Positions 17,014 to 25,844 are shown, counted from the stretch's first letter. The stretch: 64,000 bases of DNA from Paenibacillus sp. 37 (GCF_008386395.1 NZ_CP043761.1:4464001-4528000), one strand, 5' to 3'. Translations and numbers: made by a program. Notes: generated by a model from the sequence alone, not told the origin.

Positions 17014-17634
17014 TTATCCCCGTTCATCCGGTTCTCCCCATCTTGTAAACAGTTGATGTGGGATGCGCAAGCTATCCAGCACTTTCCCCACCAAAAACAG
17101 AATCAACTCATCCATAGTCTGAGGTTTGTAATAAAAAGCAGGCATAGCCGGTATCATTCGCACACCAAGACGAGAAAGCTTCAGCATGTTCTCCAGATGG
17201 ATTGCATGAAGAGGCGTCTCACGTGGTACGAGGATCAATGTTCTTCCCTCTTTCATCATAACATCGGCTGCGCGAGACATCAGATTATCCGACGATCCCT
17301 GCGCGATGGACGAAAGAGTTCCCATCGAACATGGCATGATAATCATGCCATCGGCCAGATAAGAACCACTTGCAATGGAGGCCCCTATATCACTCACAGG
17401 ATGATAGATCAGAGAACCGGCACGGTTGCCGAATTTTTCTTCCAGCACTGCGTCCCGATTCGTCACATCCCAATCCAATTCTTCTTTCAGTACACGCCAC
17501 CCTGCATTGGATATGACCAGATGAACGTTATATTCCAAATCAAGCAGCGTTTCAATTAATCGAATGCCATATATGCTGCCACTCGCTCCGGTAATTCCGA
17601 CAACCAGTCGTTTATTGTCCGGCTGCTGTACCAT
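17014..17634 (-). CDS. ubiX: UbiX-family flavin prenyltransferase
   Basis: A 206-aa enzyme that prenylates FMN to make the cofactor of UbiD-type decarboxylases. VGITGASGSIYGIRLIE (about residues 12-28) is the FMN-binding N-terminus. IIMPCSMGTLSSIAQG (about 97) and LILVPRETPLHAIHL (about 131, with the catalytic RET segment) are also seen. It directly follows the ubiA-like gene. No ubiD lies in the window, so the partner decarboxylase must be elsewhere. Confidence 0.93.
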   Translation of the reverse strand: MVQQPDNKRLVVGITGASGSIYGIRLIETLLDLEYNVHLVISNAGWRVLKEELDWDVTNRDAVLEEKFGNRAGSLIYHPVSDIGASIASGSYLADGMIIMPCSMGTLSSIAQGSSDNLMSRAADVMMKEGRTLILVPRETPLHAIHLENMLKLSRLGVRMIPAMPAFYYKPQTMDELILFLVGKVLDSLRIPHQLFTRWGEPDERG

Positions 17635-18501
17635 TTATTTCACCGCCAGATCAATCAGAGTGAACGTAAATACGATTAAACTAAGCAAACTGTTCATGGT
17701 AAAAAACGCCGTTTGAACACGGCTCATATCATTAGGCGATACAATATAGTGTTGATAGAACAGAATTCCATACGTCACCAACATGCCTGCGCCATACCAC
17801 CAGCTCAGATCTGTCATCAACAATAACGCAAGAAAACCAATTGCAGTAATCACATGGAAGAACTTGGCGATCTGCAAGGATTTAACCAGGCCAAAACGCG
17901 AAGGTATGGAGTGAAGACCCTCTCCCTGATCGAATTCCAGATCCTGACATGCATAGATAATATCAAAGCCCGCTGTCCAGAACACAATCGTAACGTACAG
18001 CACAATCGCTGTCCAATCCATCGTTCCTGTTACAGCTACCCAGCCACCAAGTGGTGCCAAACCAATCGTCATTCCGAGAACGACGTGGCATAACCATGTG
18101 AATCGTTTGGTGTACGAATACAATACCAACATAAACACAGCAATAGGCAACAGCTGCATGGATAATACATTAAGATTGGATGAGGCCCAGAATAACAATA
18201 CAAATGAGATAATGACAAATATAACAACTTCCCCATTTTTCAACAGTCCTGCCGGGATGGCTCTCATCGCGGTACGCGGGTTTTTACCATCAATCGCTTG
18301 GTCAATAATTCGGTTCAAACCAAAAGCCGCACTACGTGCGCCGACCATCGCAAGCAATACCCACATGATCTGCATCCAGCTTGGGAAGGTATTATTCACT
18401 ACCATGGAGCCGAGAATGGCCCCCATAAATGCAAAAGGTAAAGCAAAAAGCGTGTGTTCAATCTTGATCATTTCTAAAAAGATGCGAATTTTCCTAAACA
18501 T
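17635..18501 (-). CDS. UbiA-like polyprenyltransferase (4-hydroxybenzoate/MqnP type)
   Basis: A 288-aa integral membrane prenyltransferase with about eight hydrophobic segments. The two Asp-rich motifs are visible: NRIIDQAIDGKNPRT (about 66-80) and YACQDLEFDQGEG (about 182). The ATG at 18501 is preceded by AAGGAG, overlapping the menG stop by eight bases; a longer N-terminus is rejected. In this cluster it should attach the heptaprenyl chain during menaquinone synthesis. The adjacent ubiX, with no menA-type neighbour, points to the futalosine route (MqnP) rather than MenA. That is inference, since no mqnA-D gene is present here. Confidence 0.85.
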   Translation of the reverse strand: MFRKIRIFLEMIKIEHTLFALPFAFMGAILGSMVVNNTFPSWMQIMWVLLAMVGARSAAFGLNRIIDQAIDGKNPRTAMRAIPAGLLKNGEVVIFVIISFVLLFWASSNLNVLSMQLLPIAVFMLVLYSYTKRFTWLCHVVLGMTIGLAPLGGWVAVTGTMDWTAIVLYVTIVFWTAGFDIIYACQDLEFDQGEGLHSIPSRFGLVKSLQIAKFFHVITAIGFLALLLMTDLSWWYGAGMLVTYGILFYQHYIVSPNDMSRVQTAFFTMNSLLSLIVFTFTLIDLAVK

Positions 18502-19222
18502 GCTGATTCTCCTTGGTTCCAATATGCAGTGCCGCGATACCTCCGGTCAGAGGGTAGGCCTGCACTTGTTGTAATCCAGTTTCTGCAAAAATGTCTGCCA
18601 GTTCCTGCCTTCCTGGGAAAATGGCCAGTGAGTCCGGCAGCCATTTGTACTGCTCAAAACTTTTAGCAAACACTTTGGCAAGATTCGGTAAAACCTTCTC
18701 AAAATAAAAATAATAAATGCCTTTAAACGGCTGCCATGTTGGCTTGGACAATTCCAGGCACACAACCATACCGCCCGGTTTGACCACACGTTTCATTTCA
18801 GACAACACTTGCCTGAGATCAGGTACATTGCGCAGCCCGAACCCAATCGTCACATAATCAAATGAATTGTCTTCGAAAGGAAGTGACATGGCATTTCCCT
18901 GTGTCAGGGTAATCTGCTTCTGACGTTGCACCGCATTGATCTTTGTCTGGCCAACCTCCAGCATGTTGCTGCTAAAATCAAGTCCGTGCATGTGCCCCGT
19001 TTCACTTGCCTCTGCCATAGCAAGCGTCCAGTCACATGTGCCGCAGCACAAATCAAGACCGGTATCGCCTTTGGACATATTCATCTTTTTCATGGTGAAT
19101 TTACGCCAAGCCTTATGCCTGCGGAAACTCAGAATATCATTCATGACATCATATTTTCCGGCTATACTCTGAAAAACCGAATGGACATATTCTTCTTTCG
19201 GTTTGGTCTCTCCGCTCCCCAT
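18494..19222 (-). CDS. menG: Demethylmenaquinone methyltransferase
   Basis: A 242-aa class I SAM methyltransferase (MenG/UbiE) that carries out the last step of menaquinone synthesis. Signature VFQSIAGKYDVMNDILSFRRHKAWR lies near residues 16-40 (shown in part). LDLCCGTCDWTLAMAEA (about 56) is the SAM-binding motif, and TIGFGLRNVPDLRQ (about 127) is a UbiE hallmark. It sits 15 bases after hepS, as in B. subtilis hepS-menG-hepT, but here two extra genes separate menG from hepT. Confidence 0.95.
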   Translation of the reverse strand: MGSGETKPKEEYVHSVFQSIAGKYDVMNDILSFRRHKAWRKFTMKKMNMSKGDTGLDLCCGTCDWTLAMAEASETGHMHGLDFSSNMLEVGQTKINAVQRQKQITLTQGNAMSLPFEDNSFDYVTIGFGLRNVPDLRQVLSEMKRVVKPGGMVVCLELSKPTWQPFKGIYYFYFEKVLPNLAKVFAKSFEQYKWLPDSLAIFPGRQELADIFAETGLQQVQAYPLTGGIAALHIGTKENQHV

Positions 19223-19237
19223 TCGTCTGTCTCCCCC

Positions 19238-20101
19238 TCAATCTTCCCTTACTGCCGCATGTGAAGGCTGCAAATATGCCAAGTAAGGCTCTAGAATTGC
19301 ATGTATCTCATGCAAGCCCATCCGCCCTTCCTCGTCTTGCAACAACAGTTGAATGCGGTGTGTACACTCGCGAAGCTTGTCCAGCAAAACCTCGCCAACC
19401 CTATGCTTCAGCACCATAGCGTTCCATGCACGTGCATCCGGTTCAGAGTGACGCAACACATTGCGCTCATCGTCATTACCATGCTCGTATATGTGCCAAT
19501 ATGCATAGCTATGAAGATATTGTTTTGCGTCATTCATCCGCTTCAGTTCTTCCACGATCGTTTCGCAGGAGCTGAATTCGGTCAACAGGCTGTTCCATAA
19601 TGACTCTTCGTTATGTTGAATCATGCCTGTAAATGAAAGAAACAGCTGCATCCTCAGCTGTACCGTTTCACGCAAGTATTCATCAGCCGAAACGAGAAGC
19701 TTCTTCATCCGTTCATACAGCGTCATCTTGCGTGCGTTCACTCCGGATACAGCACCACTGAGTTTGCCAATCATTTCAATTCTGCCCGCTTGGGCAAGCA
19801 ATTGATAAAAACGGCTACTTAAATAATCCCCGGCGAGTACATTCAACTGACGTGAACGCATCTCCTGCTCTTTCCGCTCACCGGAAATGGTATCGATTCG
19901 ATCATGCGTATCCATGGCCAACTGAACGAGCGAAGTTGCAAGAGCATATAACTCTTGATGCACCTTTTCGTCTGTGCGGCCCACAAATACCTGCAACAGA
20001 CGTGCCCGGCTATCCGGAAATGATGGGATTTCCGTATGTTGTCGAATCATGTCGTAATCCGTATATTTCTTTGCTAGTTGGGGTACGCGATATGAATTCA
20101 T
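19238..20101 (-). CDS. hepS: Heptaprenyl diphosphate synthase component I
   Basis: A 287-aa helical protein expected to be the regulatory subunit that confers activity and chain length on HepT. It lacks Asp-rich motifs, as HepS proteins do. Family-like segments are the N-terminal QLAKKYTDYDMI and LAGDYLSSRFYQLLAQAG (about 112). The assignment relies on these and on the position directly before menG. The ATG at 20101 follows GGAGG; the longer frame to 20185 has no ribosome site. Confidence 0.85.
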   Translation of the reverse strand: MNSYRVPQLAKKYTDYDMIRQHTEIPSFPDSRARLLQVFVGRTDEKVHQELYALATSLVQLAMDTHDRIDTISGERKEQEMRSRQLNVLAGDYLSSRFYQLLAQAGRIEMIGKLSGAVSGVNARKMTLYERMKKLLVSADEYLRETVQLRMQLFLSFTGMIQHNEESLWNSLLTEFSSCETIVEELKRMNDAKQYLHSYAYWHIYEHGNDDERNVLRHSEPDARAWNAMVLKHRVGEVLLDKLRECTHRIQLLLQDEEGRMGLHEIHAILEPYLAYLQPSHAAVRED

Positions 20102-20202
20102 TCTCAGCCTCCGAGCCTTAACATTGTTAAACCATTTCTGCACTACAATCTTATATATTATAGCATATGTTGAACGGGCACGCACTGAATCCTGCTATTC
20201 TA

Positions 20203-20754
20203 TTACCCCTGACTTGTCATTTCGAATTGCTTCTTCCAGAGTTCGGTCTCCATCAAATGAAACCAGTCCTTTAATTCATCTGAAAAGGCCGCACTTTTCC
20301 AGTTCCGTAATGTTTCAATCGCATACAGAGGCCACTCTCCACGCCGAATATCAGCAGCAAGCAACAGATGTCGTTTATGCATCCATTCATCTTCTGCCAT
20401 CACACGCAGCAGCACCTGATCCACGTTATCCAGACTCCGAAAGCCCAGATCCGCCACAGTTGCCATGTTCTCATAGATTTCAGTGTAACTTGTACCCGTT
20501 CCTTTAACTTTGAGGTCCAGTGTCAAAATGGACTGTTTCCATTCCACTCTTGCAATGGGAGTTGATAGCTGCATGGAGCTTAGCACATCAACCAGATTGT
20601 CATTCGTTAGCTGAACTGGATGATGTGATGCAGAGGCAGTCTGTACGTTGTCCCCGCCCCATGTACGCATATGTAAGGTTTGTATCGCAACAAGCAGAAA
20701 GACCGCCGCAACCGTTGCCAGTATTGAAGCAGTAACAATCATCCGCGGTTTCAT
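20203..20754 (-). CDS. Membrane-anchored protein of unknown function
   Basis: A 183-aa protein with one N-terminal hydrophobic segment (about residues 7-27), followed by an extracytoplasmic domain with no recognised motif. Its gene stands between the mtrB terminator and hepS, about 100 bases upstream of hepS, so it may be first in the hepS-menG-ubiA-ubiX-hepT transcript. No enzyme residues were recognised. Confidence 0.75.
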   Translation of the reverse strand: MKPRMIVTASILATVAAVFLLVAIQTLHMRTWGGDNVQTASASHHPVQLTNDNLVDVLSSMQLSTPIARVEWKQSILTLDLKVKGTGTSYTEIYENMATVADLGFRSLDNVDQVLLRVMAEDEWMHKRHLLLAADIRRGEWPLYAIETLRNWKSAAFSDELKDWFHLMETELWKKQFEMTSQG

Positions 20755-20822
20755 ATACGCCTCCCTGCCTTTACCTGTTAGTGTAGTCTGTCCGGTAAAG
20801 GCTCATACCTCATTGTACAATG

Positions 20823-20844
20823 AAAAAAAGCAGGCTATGCCTGC
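20823..20844 (-). terminator. Intrinsic terminator of mtrB
   Basis: Six-base stem GCAGGC/GCCTGC with a 3-base loop, followed by seven T on the minus strand, 31 bases after the mtrB stop. Confidence 0.85.
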
Positions 20845-20874
20845 AATCTTCATTTGAATGTATTCAATCTGTCA

Positions 20875-21096
20875 TTACTCCGATTCAATCTGTCCATGCT
20901 TGGTAATAAGCGTGGCTTTGCCCCGGATTTTAATAGCTGAAGTATGGGTGGTAAATTGGGCAAACATCACTTCACCCTTGTCCAATTTCTCGGTGTGGTG
21001 AAAACGTGTATCCTGACCTCGGGTTAATCCGATCACCTGGACACCATTTTCCTCTGCCTTAATTACAATATAATCATTGCCGGTTGGATGATCCAT
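20875..21096 (-). CDS. mtrB: trp RNA-binding attenuation protein (TRAP)
   Basis: A 73-aa protein that forms an 11-subunit ring. When loaded with tryptophan it wraps (G/U)AG-repeat RNA and terminates trp transcription. The core [22 protein letters not shown] (given in part) and the RNA-contact Lys/Arg segment [19 protein letters not shown] match TRAP throughout. The ATG at 21096 has AAGGGG nine bases upstream; a GTG just before is an alternative. The gene is alone between a terminator and the divergent small gene, not next to mtrA (folE) as in B. subtilis. The target site is at 11349-11402. No anti-TRAP gene was seen. Confidence 0.95.
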   Translation of the reverse strand: MDHPTGNDYIVIKAEENGVQVIGLTRGQDTRFHHTEKLDKGEVMFAQFTTHTSAIKIRGKATLITKHGQIESE

Positions 21097-21181
21097 CACG
21101 CATGTCCCCTTCTTTAGTTCGATAGCGTTAATGATGATTAAGATTGTTTCATTTGTCAACCTGCGCCTTATACGAATGACC

Positions 21182-21211
21182 GTAAGAATCGGCTACCCTC
21201 GGGTCATACTA
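21182..21211 (+). promoter_or_regulatory. Candidate forespore (sigma-G-type) promoter for the 53-aa gene
   Basis: GTAAG (21182-21186), an 18-base spacer and CATACTA (21205-21211) match the B. subtilis sigma-G pattern (GHATR-18-CATNHTA) at all but one position. It lies about 30 bases before the start codon at a fitting distance. Confidence 0.4.
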
Positions 21212-21242
21212 CAGTTGTACAGCCACAGAAAGGAGAATCTGT

Positions 21243-21404
21243 ATGAAGTACACCCCTGCCGCACTTACAGACGAGCATATTCATCAGTTAAAAGAAATCG
21301 AACAGCATCTGTCTGCAGCTGCTGGCGAAGAACTCATTCTGGTTGCTTATACCGGGCAACCGGAGGATCCTGAGCACTCGGATAACCGCAAGAATCATCG
21401 TTAA
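21243..21404 (+). CDS. Small protein of 53 aa, unknown function
   Basis: ATG at 21243 with AGAAAGGAG upstream, stop at 21404, closely followed by a bidirectional terminator. This is a complete little transcription unit pointing away from mtrB. The product is acidic and His-rich (MKYTPAALTDEHIHQLKEIE at the N-terminus, then AAGEELILVAYTGQPEDPEH). It has no signal peptide or membrane segment. It is not a recognisable small acid-soluble spore protein. A sigma-G-like promoter suggests expression in the forespore. Confidence 0.65.
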   Translation: MKYTPAALTDEHIHQLKEIEQHLSAAAGEELILVAYTGQPEDPEHSDNRKNHR

Positions 21405-21412
21405 AGGGCAAA

Positions 21413-21445
21413 AGAAAAGGCCGTGAACAAGTCACGGTCTTTTTG
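21413..21445. terminator. Bidirectional terminator between the 53-aa gene and hbs
   Basis: Stem CCGTGA/TCACGG with a 5-base loop. T-runs lie on both sides: TCTTTTTG on plus, CCTTTTCTTTT on minus. It can end the convergent transcripts of the small gene and hbs. Confidence 0.85.
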
Positions 21446-21470
21446 TCGACATATGGAATATGTAGAAATC

Positions 21471-21743
21471 TTATTTAATTCCGTCTTTGAGCGCTTTACC
21501 TGGTTTGAATGCAGGAATTTTGCTCGCAGGAATTTCGATTTCTTCACCTGTTTGCGGGTTGCGTCCTTTACGTGCAGAGCGCTCGCGAACTTCGAAGTTC
21601 CCAAAACCAACCAATTGTACTTTATCTCCGCTTTGAAGAGCCTCAGAGATTGCTTCGAATACGGCATCAACCGCTTTCGTTACATCTTTCTTGGACAATT
21701 CAGTCGCTTCAGATACGTGTGTAATCAAGTCTGATTTGTTCAT
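21471..21743 (-). CDS. hbs: DNA-binding protein HU
   Basis: A 90-aa histone-like protein that bends and compacts [23 protein letters not shown] is the normal start, and [20 protein letters not shown] (about residues 47-66) is the HU arm signature. An AGGAGGTG ribosome site precedes the ATG at 21743; upstream in-frame codons are rejected. It is monocistronic with its own terminator. In B. subtilis hbs also lies near spoIVA and mtrB. Confidence 0.98.
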   Translation of the reverse strand: MNKSDLITHVSEATELSKKDVTKAVDAVFEAISEALQSGDKVQLVGFGNFEVRERSARKGRNPQTGEEIEIPASKIPAFKPGKALKDGIK

Positions 21744-21960
21744 TTGTTTTTCACCTCCTGTATCAATGTCCTGAATGTTATACTGTGTTTCCGTTTTATA
21801 GCGAAATATACGTTCATACGCAAAAAATCTACGTACATCTTGAGCGCTGAACACAAATCTCCGCCTGCGGTCAACAGTCATTTTCGGCAGAATGTCGCCT
21901 GAAACCACAGGGATTTCAGACGCCGAACAAATTTCATACTAATACAGACAGCCCACAATT

Positions 21961-22947
21961 TCAAGTCCGGTTGCGGTTTAAGACGTAAAATGTAACCGCC
22001 AGGGCAAGTACGAGTACCCCACCTTTTACAATATCATGTGTGAAATACTGTACGTTCATCATCGTCAACCCGTTCACAAGAACACCAATCAGAACCGACC
22101 CAATGAAGGTTCCGATGACATTTGGTTTACCCGCACCAAACACAGAGAAACCGACAAATACTGCAGCTACGGATTCCATTAACAACGGTGATCCCGCATC
22201 GATTTGCCCAGATCCTACTTTGGAAGCATAGATGATACCCCCGATTGCTGCAAACACTCCAGCGGCTACATAGGCGAGTGTACGCACCTTTTTCACCTTG
22301 ATTCCAGACAACCGTGCAGCTTCCTCATTACCCCCTGTAATGTACATCTGGCGACCATATTTCGTATACGTCAAAAAGATATGCACACCTATTACCGCAA
22401 TAAGTAGCATGATAACCGATATCGGCATACCAAGCCATTTACCCTGCCCAATAAGCAGGAATGTCGGGTCCATCTCTCCCGCAGCTTTGCTCCCGTCAGG
22501 GAACTGCATGTGATTGTAAATGGTATATCCCTGTGCATACGTTTTGTGAATACCTCCGATGATGTACATCGTGGCAAGGGTGGCGAGCAAATCCGGAATA
22601 CGCAATTTTACAATGAGCAAAGCGTTCAGTAAACCAATAACAGCGCCAATGATTAGAGGCACAATAATTACAATTGCCAGTGGTTGTTGATACCAAATCA
22701 TTAACGAAGCAGTAACGACGGTCGTCAATGAGACAGTCGCCCCTACCGAGAGATCAAATCCATCAACAATGAGAGATAACGTAACACCGATCGCTACAAA
22801 CGTAACGATAGAGATCGAGCCCAAAATATCGGTCAAGTTACTGTACGTAAAGAAATAAGGCAATTTAATGCCGAAAAATGCAATAACACCTATGATGACT
22901 ATAATCGCCCCGTAACGGAACGCAAAATCCAGTGATTTATCCTTCAT
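21961..22947 (-). CDS. Sugar ABC transporter permease (RbsC family)
   Basis: A 328-aa inner-membrane protein with 8-10 hydrophobic segments, of the BPD_transp_2 family that moves ribose, galactose and related sugars. GVTLSLIVDGFDLSVGA (about residues 54-70) is the hallmark of this family. GGNEEAARLSGI (about 205) is the coupling-helix motif that contacts the ATPase. It overlaps the ATPase gene by four bases. The substrate is not determined. Confidence 0.92.
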   Translation of the reverse strand: MKDKSLDFAFRYGAIIVIIGVIAFFGIKLPYFFTYSNLTDILGSISIVTFVAIGVTLSLIVDGFDLSVGATVSLTTVVTASLMIWYQQPLAIVIIVPLIIGAVIGLLNALLIVKLRIPDLLATLATMYIIGGIHKTYAQGYTIYNHMQFPDGSKAAGEMDPTFLLIGQGKWLGMPISVIMLLIAVIGVHIFLTYTKYGRQMYITGGNEEAARLSGIKVKKVRTLAYVAAGVFAAIGGIIYASKVGSGQIDAGSPLLMESVAAVFVGFSVFGAGKPNVIGTFIGSVLIGVLVNGLTMMNVQYFTHDIVKGGVLVLALAVTFYVLNRNRT

Positions 22948-24461
22948 GATTGCACCTCTTGTCCACCGCTTGCATAGTATAGCAGCTGTTCTTGGTTAGT
23001 CTCGCCTCGTTTGAACTCTTTTACGATAACACCTTCGCACATGACAGCGATTCGGTCACCAATTCCCATGCCTTCATCCAGTTCACAGGTGAAATAGATT
23101 ACCCCCTTACCCGCCAAAGCCAGTTCATTGATGATGCGAAAAATGTCACTTTTTGCCCCAATATCTACGCCTTTGGTTGGCTCATCAAATATAAATACAT
23201 CCGCTTCCGCATTAAGCCATTTACCAATGGCTACCTTTTGCTGATTACCACCGCTTAGATATTTCACTTCCTGTTTCACGGACGATGTTTTAATTCCAAG
23301 CTGTTTCACCAATGACTCTGCATTCAGACGTTCCCGCTTGCGGCTTACGAAACCTAATGTACTAAGACGACTAAGCAAAGGCAGGCTCAAATTCCGTTCC
23401 ACGTTCTCCTGAATCAAGATTCCTTGTTTACGTCGCTCCTCCGGTACAGAAACAATCCCCAGAGCCGCCGCATCCGCAGGCTGAGACAGGCGGAGATTAC
23501 GGTTGTTAAGCCGGATCTCGCCTCCCTCCAGCCGATCTGCACCAATCAGCAAACGAGAGCTTTCCGTTTTACCCGCGCCTACCAGACCCACCACAGCGAG
23601 GACTTCACCTCGGCTTACAGAGAGGTTAACACCTTTGACCTTCACTCCACGACGAAGCCCACGCGCCTCCAACAGCAGTTCCCCCACGGGCGCTTCCGTC
23701 TTCGGAAACTCTTCTTCGAATGGTTTGCCCAGCATCTGTGTAACCAAATCGTTGATCGTCAGTCCCTTTGCTTCACCGGTAAATACGTGTTGCCCATCTC
23801 TCATAACCGTAACGCGATCACAGTGACCCGTCACTTCAGCAAGACGATGGGTAATGAAAATGCAGGCTACGCCCCGATCCTTCAGGAGATGAACAATTCG
23901 GAAAAATGCATCCGTTTCTTCCTGGCTCAGCGGTGCAGTCGGTTCATCAAAAATGATGACTTTGGCATCCTGGATCAAAATCCGTGCCAGCAGTATCATC
24001 TGTTTCTCTGCAAGTGTCAGATCGGCCACTTTTTGGTGAACGGATATGTCCGTCCCTAATTGCTTCAACGCCTCAACCGCGCGCTGTTGCAGCTTCCGTG
24101 GACTTTTCCACCAACCTCCAGCAGATGAGGCCAACTGATCCAGCATAATGTTCTCCGCAGCCGTCAGCTGTGGTACCAGTGCCGCATCCACTTCCTGATA
24201 GACACAGTGAATCCCACTTGCCTTAGCGTCTCCCGGAGAACTTAAATGAAGCGCTTGTCCACTCAATTGAATCGTCCCCTGATCCAATGGATAGGCACCC
24301 GACAAAATCTTCATTAACGTGCTCTTCCCGGCACCATTGGCACCCAGCAGCGCATGAATCTCCCCGCCTTTTACAGAGAAATCCACATCCTTCAGTGCAG
24401 GTATACCTGAAAACTGCTTGTGGATGTGTTCCATTTGAAGCAGAATCGGTGCAGTGCTCAT
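22944..24461 (-). CDS. Sugar ABC transporter ATP-binding protein (RbsA/MglA type)
   Basis: A 505-aa protein with two fused nucleotide-binding domains. The first has Walker A GANGAGKST and Walker B VIIFDEPTAPLS. Its ABC signature is divergent (LTLAEKQMILLARIL). The second has a weak Walker A (GLVGAGKTESS) and the signature YLSGGNQQKVAIGKW with FIFDEPTKGVDIG. The ATG at 24461 follows GGAGGTTAACATC. A strong terminator lies between this gene and the substrate-binding protein gene, so the transporter core is probably made in lower amounts. Confidence 0.93.
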   Translation of the reverse strand: MSTAPILLQMEHIHKQFSGIPALKDVDFSVKGGEIHALLGANGAGKSTLMKILSGAYPLDQGTIQLSGQALHLSSPGDAKASGIHCVYQEVDAALVPQLTAAENIMLDQLASSAGGWWKSPRKLQQRAVEALKQLGTDISVHQKVADLTLAEKQMILLARILIQDAKVIIFDEPTAPLSQEETDAFFRIVHLLKDRGVACIFITHRLAEVTGHCDRVTVMRDGQHVFTGEAKGLTINDLVTQMLGKPFEEEFPKTEAPVGELLLEARGLRRGVKVKGVNLSVSRGEVLAVVGLVGAGKTESSRLLIGADRLEGGEIRLNNRNLRLSQPADAAALGIVSVPEERRKQGILIQENVERNLSLPLLSRLSTLGFVSRKRERLNAESLVKQLGIKTSSVKQEVKYLSGGNQQKVAIGKWLNAEADVFIFDEPTKGVDIGAKSDIFRIINELALAGKGVIYFTCELDEGMGIGDRIAVMCEGVIVKEFKRGETNQEQLLYYASGGQEVQS

Positions 24462-24536
24462 GATGTTAACCTCCAATCGTTCCCTTCCGGGAGCATCCCT
24501 TTTTTCATCCAGACCATACATATCTTCATTTGTTTG

Positions 24537-24560
24537 AAAAAAGCGCGCCTTGCGGCGCGC
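24537..24560 (-). terminator. Internal terminator between binding-protein and ATPase genes
   Basis: Seven-base GC stem GCGCGCC/GGCGCGC with a GCAA loop and six T on the minus strand. It is inside the ABC operon, 15 bases after the binding-protein stop. It should allow many binding-protein transcripts per full-length one. Confidence 0.85.
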
Positions 24561-24574
24561 TTCCCATACGCTGC

Positions 24575-25672
24575 TTATTTAGCAGTAATTCCGTATTCGC
24601 TCATCCAGTCCTTGATTCCTTGTGTGCTGCCACCCCATCCTTCAACGAACTCTGACAGCTCCGAAGTGGAGATTTGTTTATCTGGCAGAGCTTCACGTTG
24701 AACATAGACCGGGTTAAGCACAACTGCATCTTCCGTCTCGTCCCCGTTCAGTTTTTGATAAGCATAACGTACCTGGACGCGACCAATATCCGTTGGATCA
24801 ACAGCCGCAGAAGCAACCCAAGGATTTTTCGGGTCCTGAATCATTTGCAGATCCTCGTCACTCATATCGATACCATACACTTTGATCTCGTCACGTCCAG
24901 CTTGTTGAACCGCACGCGCTGCACCTTTGGCGAACTCATCCCATGCAGTCCATACAGCTGTAATCTCACCTTTTGGATATTGCTTGAGAATAGCTTCCAT
25001 TTTGGCTTGAGTATCCAGCGCCGGGTTCTGTGCAGAACCGAATGTAGCTATTTCCTTGATGTCCGGATTTGCTTTCATGAATTCACCATATGCTATCTGA
25101 CGGCGTTCCATCGGTGCAAAACCAGCTACCCATACTTTGACAATATTGCCTTGTCCATTGATATCTTTTTTCATTTGCTCCAGCGTCAGCTCAGCCATCT
25201 TCTGGTCATCCTGCGACAGGACTGTAGCTCCTGGAACACTGATAGCTGCGTCAAACACGACCACTGGTATTTTCTGTTCTACTGCCTTCTTCACGCCTGG
25301 CTCTAATAGGGAATCCCCATGATCCGTGAGAATGGCATCGAATTTTTGGTTAATAGCGCTATCAAGCAAGGATACCATCTTTGCTTTGTCATTATCGGCA
25401 ACAAACGTTGTCAGTTCTCCACCGAATTTTTCGATTTCTTCTTTTACACCCTGCACATATTGCTGCGAGAAAGTACCTGTATTGAATTCCATAATAAGTG
25501 CAATCCGCTTGCCGCTAAGTGGGCCTGTGACCGCTTCCGTTTTTGGTTTATCATCTGATGCACCCGAAGCCGGAGTGGCTGCCGGTTCTTTTTTGATTCC
25601 GCAAGCGGACAGCGCCAATGTAAATACTAATAACACACTCAACCATACCCATTTTGTCTCTTTTCTTTTCAT
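24575..25672 (-). CDS. Sugar ABC transporter substrate-binding lipoprotein
   Basis: A 365-aa periplasmic-binding-protein-like lipoprotein of the ribose/galactose (Peripla_BP_4) class. The signal peptide ends in the lipobox LSAC, so the Cys anchors it to the membrane. The start of the domain, GKRIALIMEFNTGTFSQQYVQG, shown in part, and GDSLLEPGVKKAVEQKIPVVVFD (in part) are typical. The ATG at 25672 follows AGGGGGATACAGAG. A 16-bp CRP-like palindrome lies 25 bases upstream. Ligand unknown. Confidence 0.92.
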   Translation of the reverse strand: MKRKETKWVWLSVLLVFTLALSACGIKKEPAATPASGASDDKPKTEAVTGPLSGKRIALIMEFNTGTFSQQYVQGVKEEIEKFGGELTTFVADNDKAKMVSLLDSAINQKFDAILTDHGDSLLEPGVKKAVEQKIPVVVFDAAISVPGATVLSQDDQKMAELTLEQMKKDINGQGNIVKVWVAGFAPMERRQIAYGEFMKANPDIKEIATFGSAQNPALDTQAKMEAILKQYPKGEITAVWTAWDEFAKGAARAVQQAGRDEIKVYGIDMSDEDLQMIQDPKNPWVASAAVDPTDIGRVQVRYAYQKLNGDETEDAVVLNPVYVQREALPDKQISTSELSEFVEGWGGSTQGIKDWMSEYGITAK

Positions 25673-25696
25673 CTCTGTATCCCCCTGTCCACTCTC

Positions 25697-25712
25697 TGTG
25701 ATCTCAATCACA
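25697..25712. promoter_or_regulatory. CRP/FNR-like palindrome ahead of the sugar ABC operon
   Basis: TGTGATCTCAATCACA matches TGTGA-N6-TCACA exactly. It lies in the predicted 5' leader just upstream of the ribosome site, where a bound protein would more likely block than activate transcription. In Firmicutes this half-site pair is recognised by Fnr-type proteins. A chance match is possible. Confidence 0.4.
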
Positions 25713-25844
25713 ATAGTTGAATATTAATATAACGGCTAATCCCTAGTATGTAAATGGGTTTTAGCAATTTAAAGCTAAAACTCGCTAAGTTTTTTCGAAA
25801 GTACTATTCTTCCTATCCATTTCATCCAAAATAAAGAAATCACA

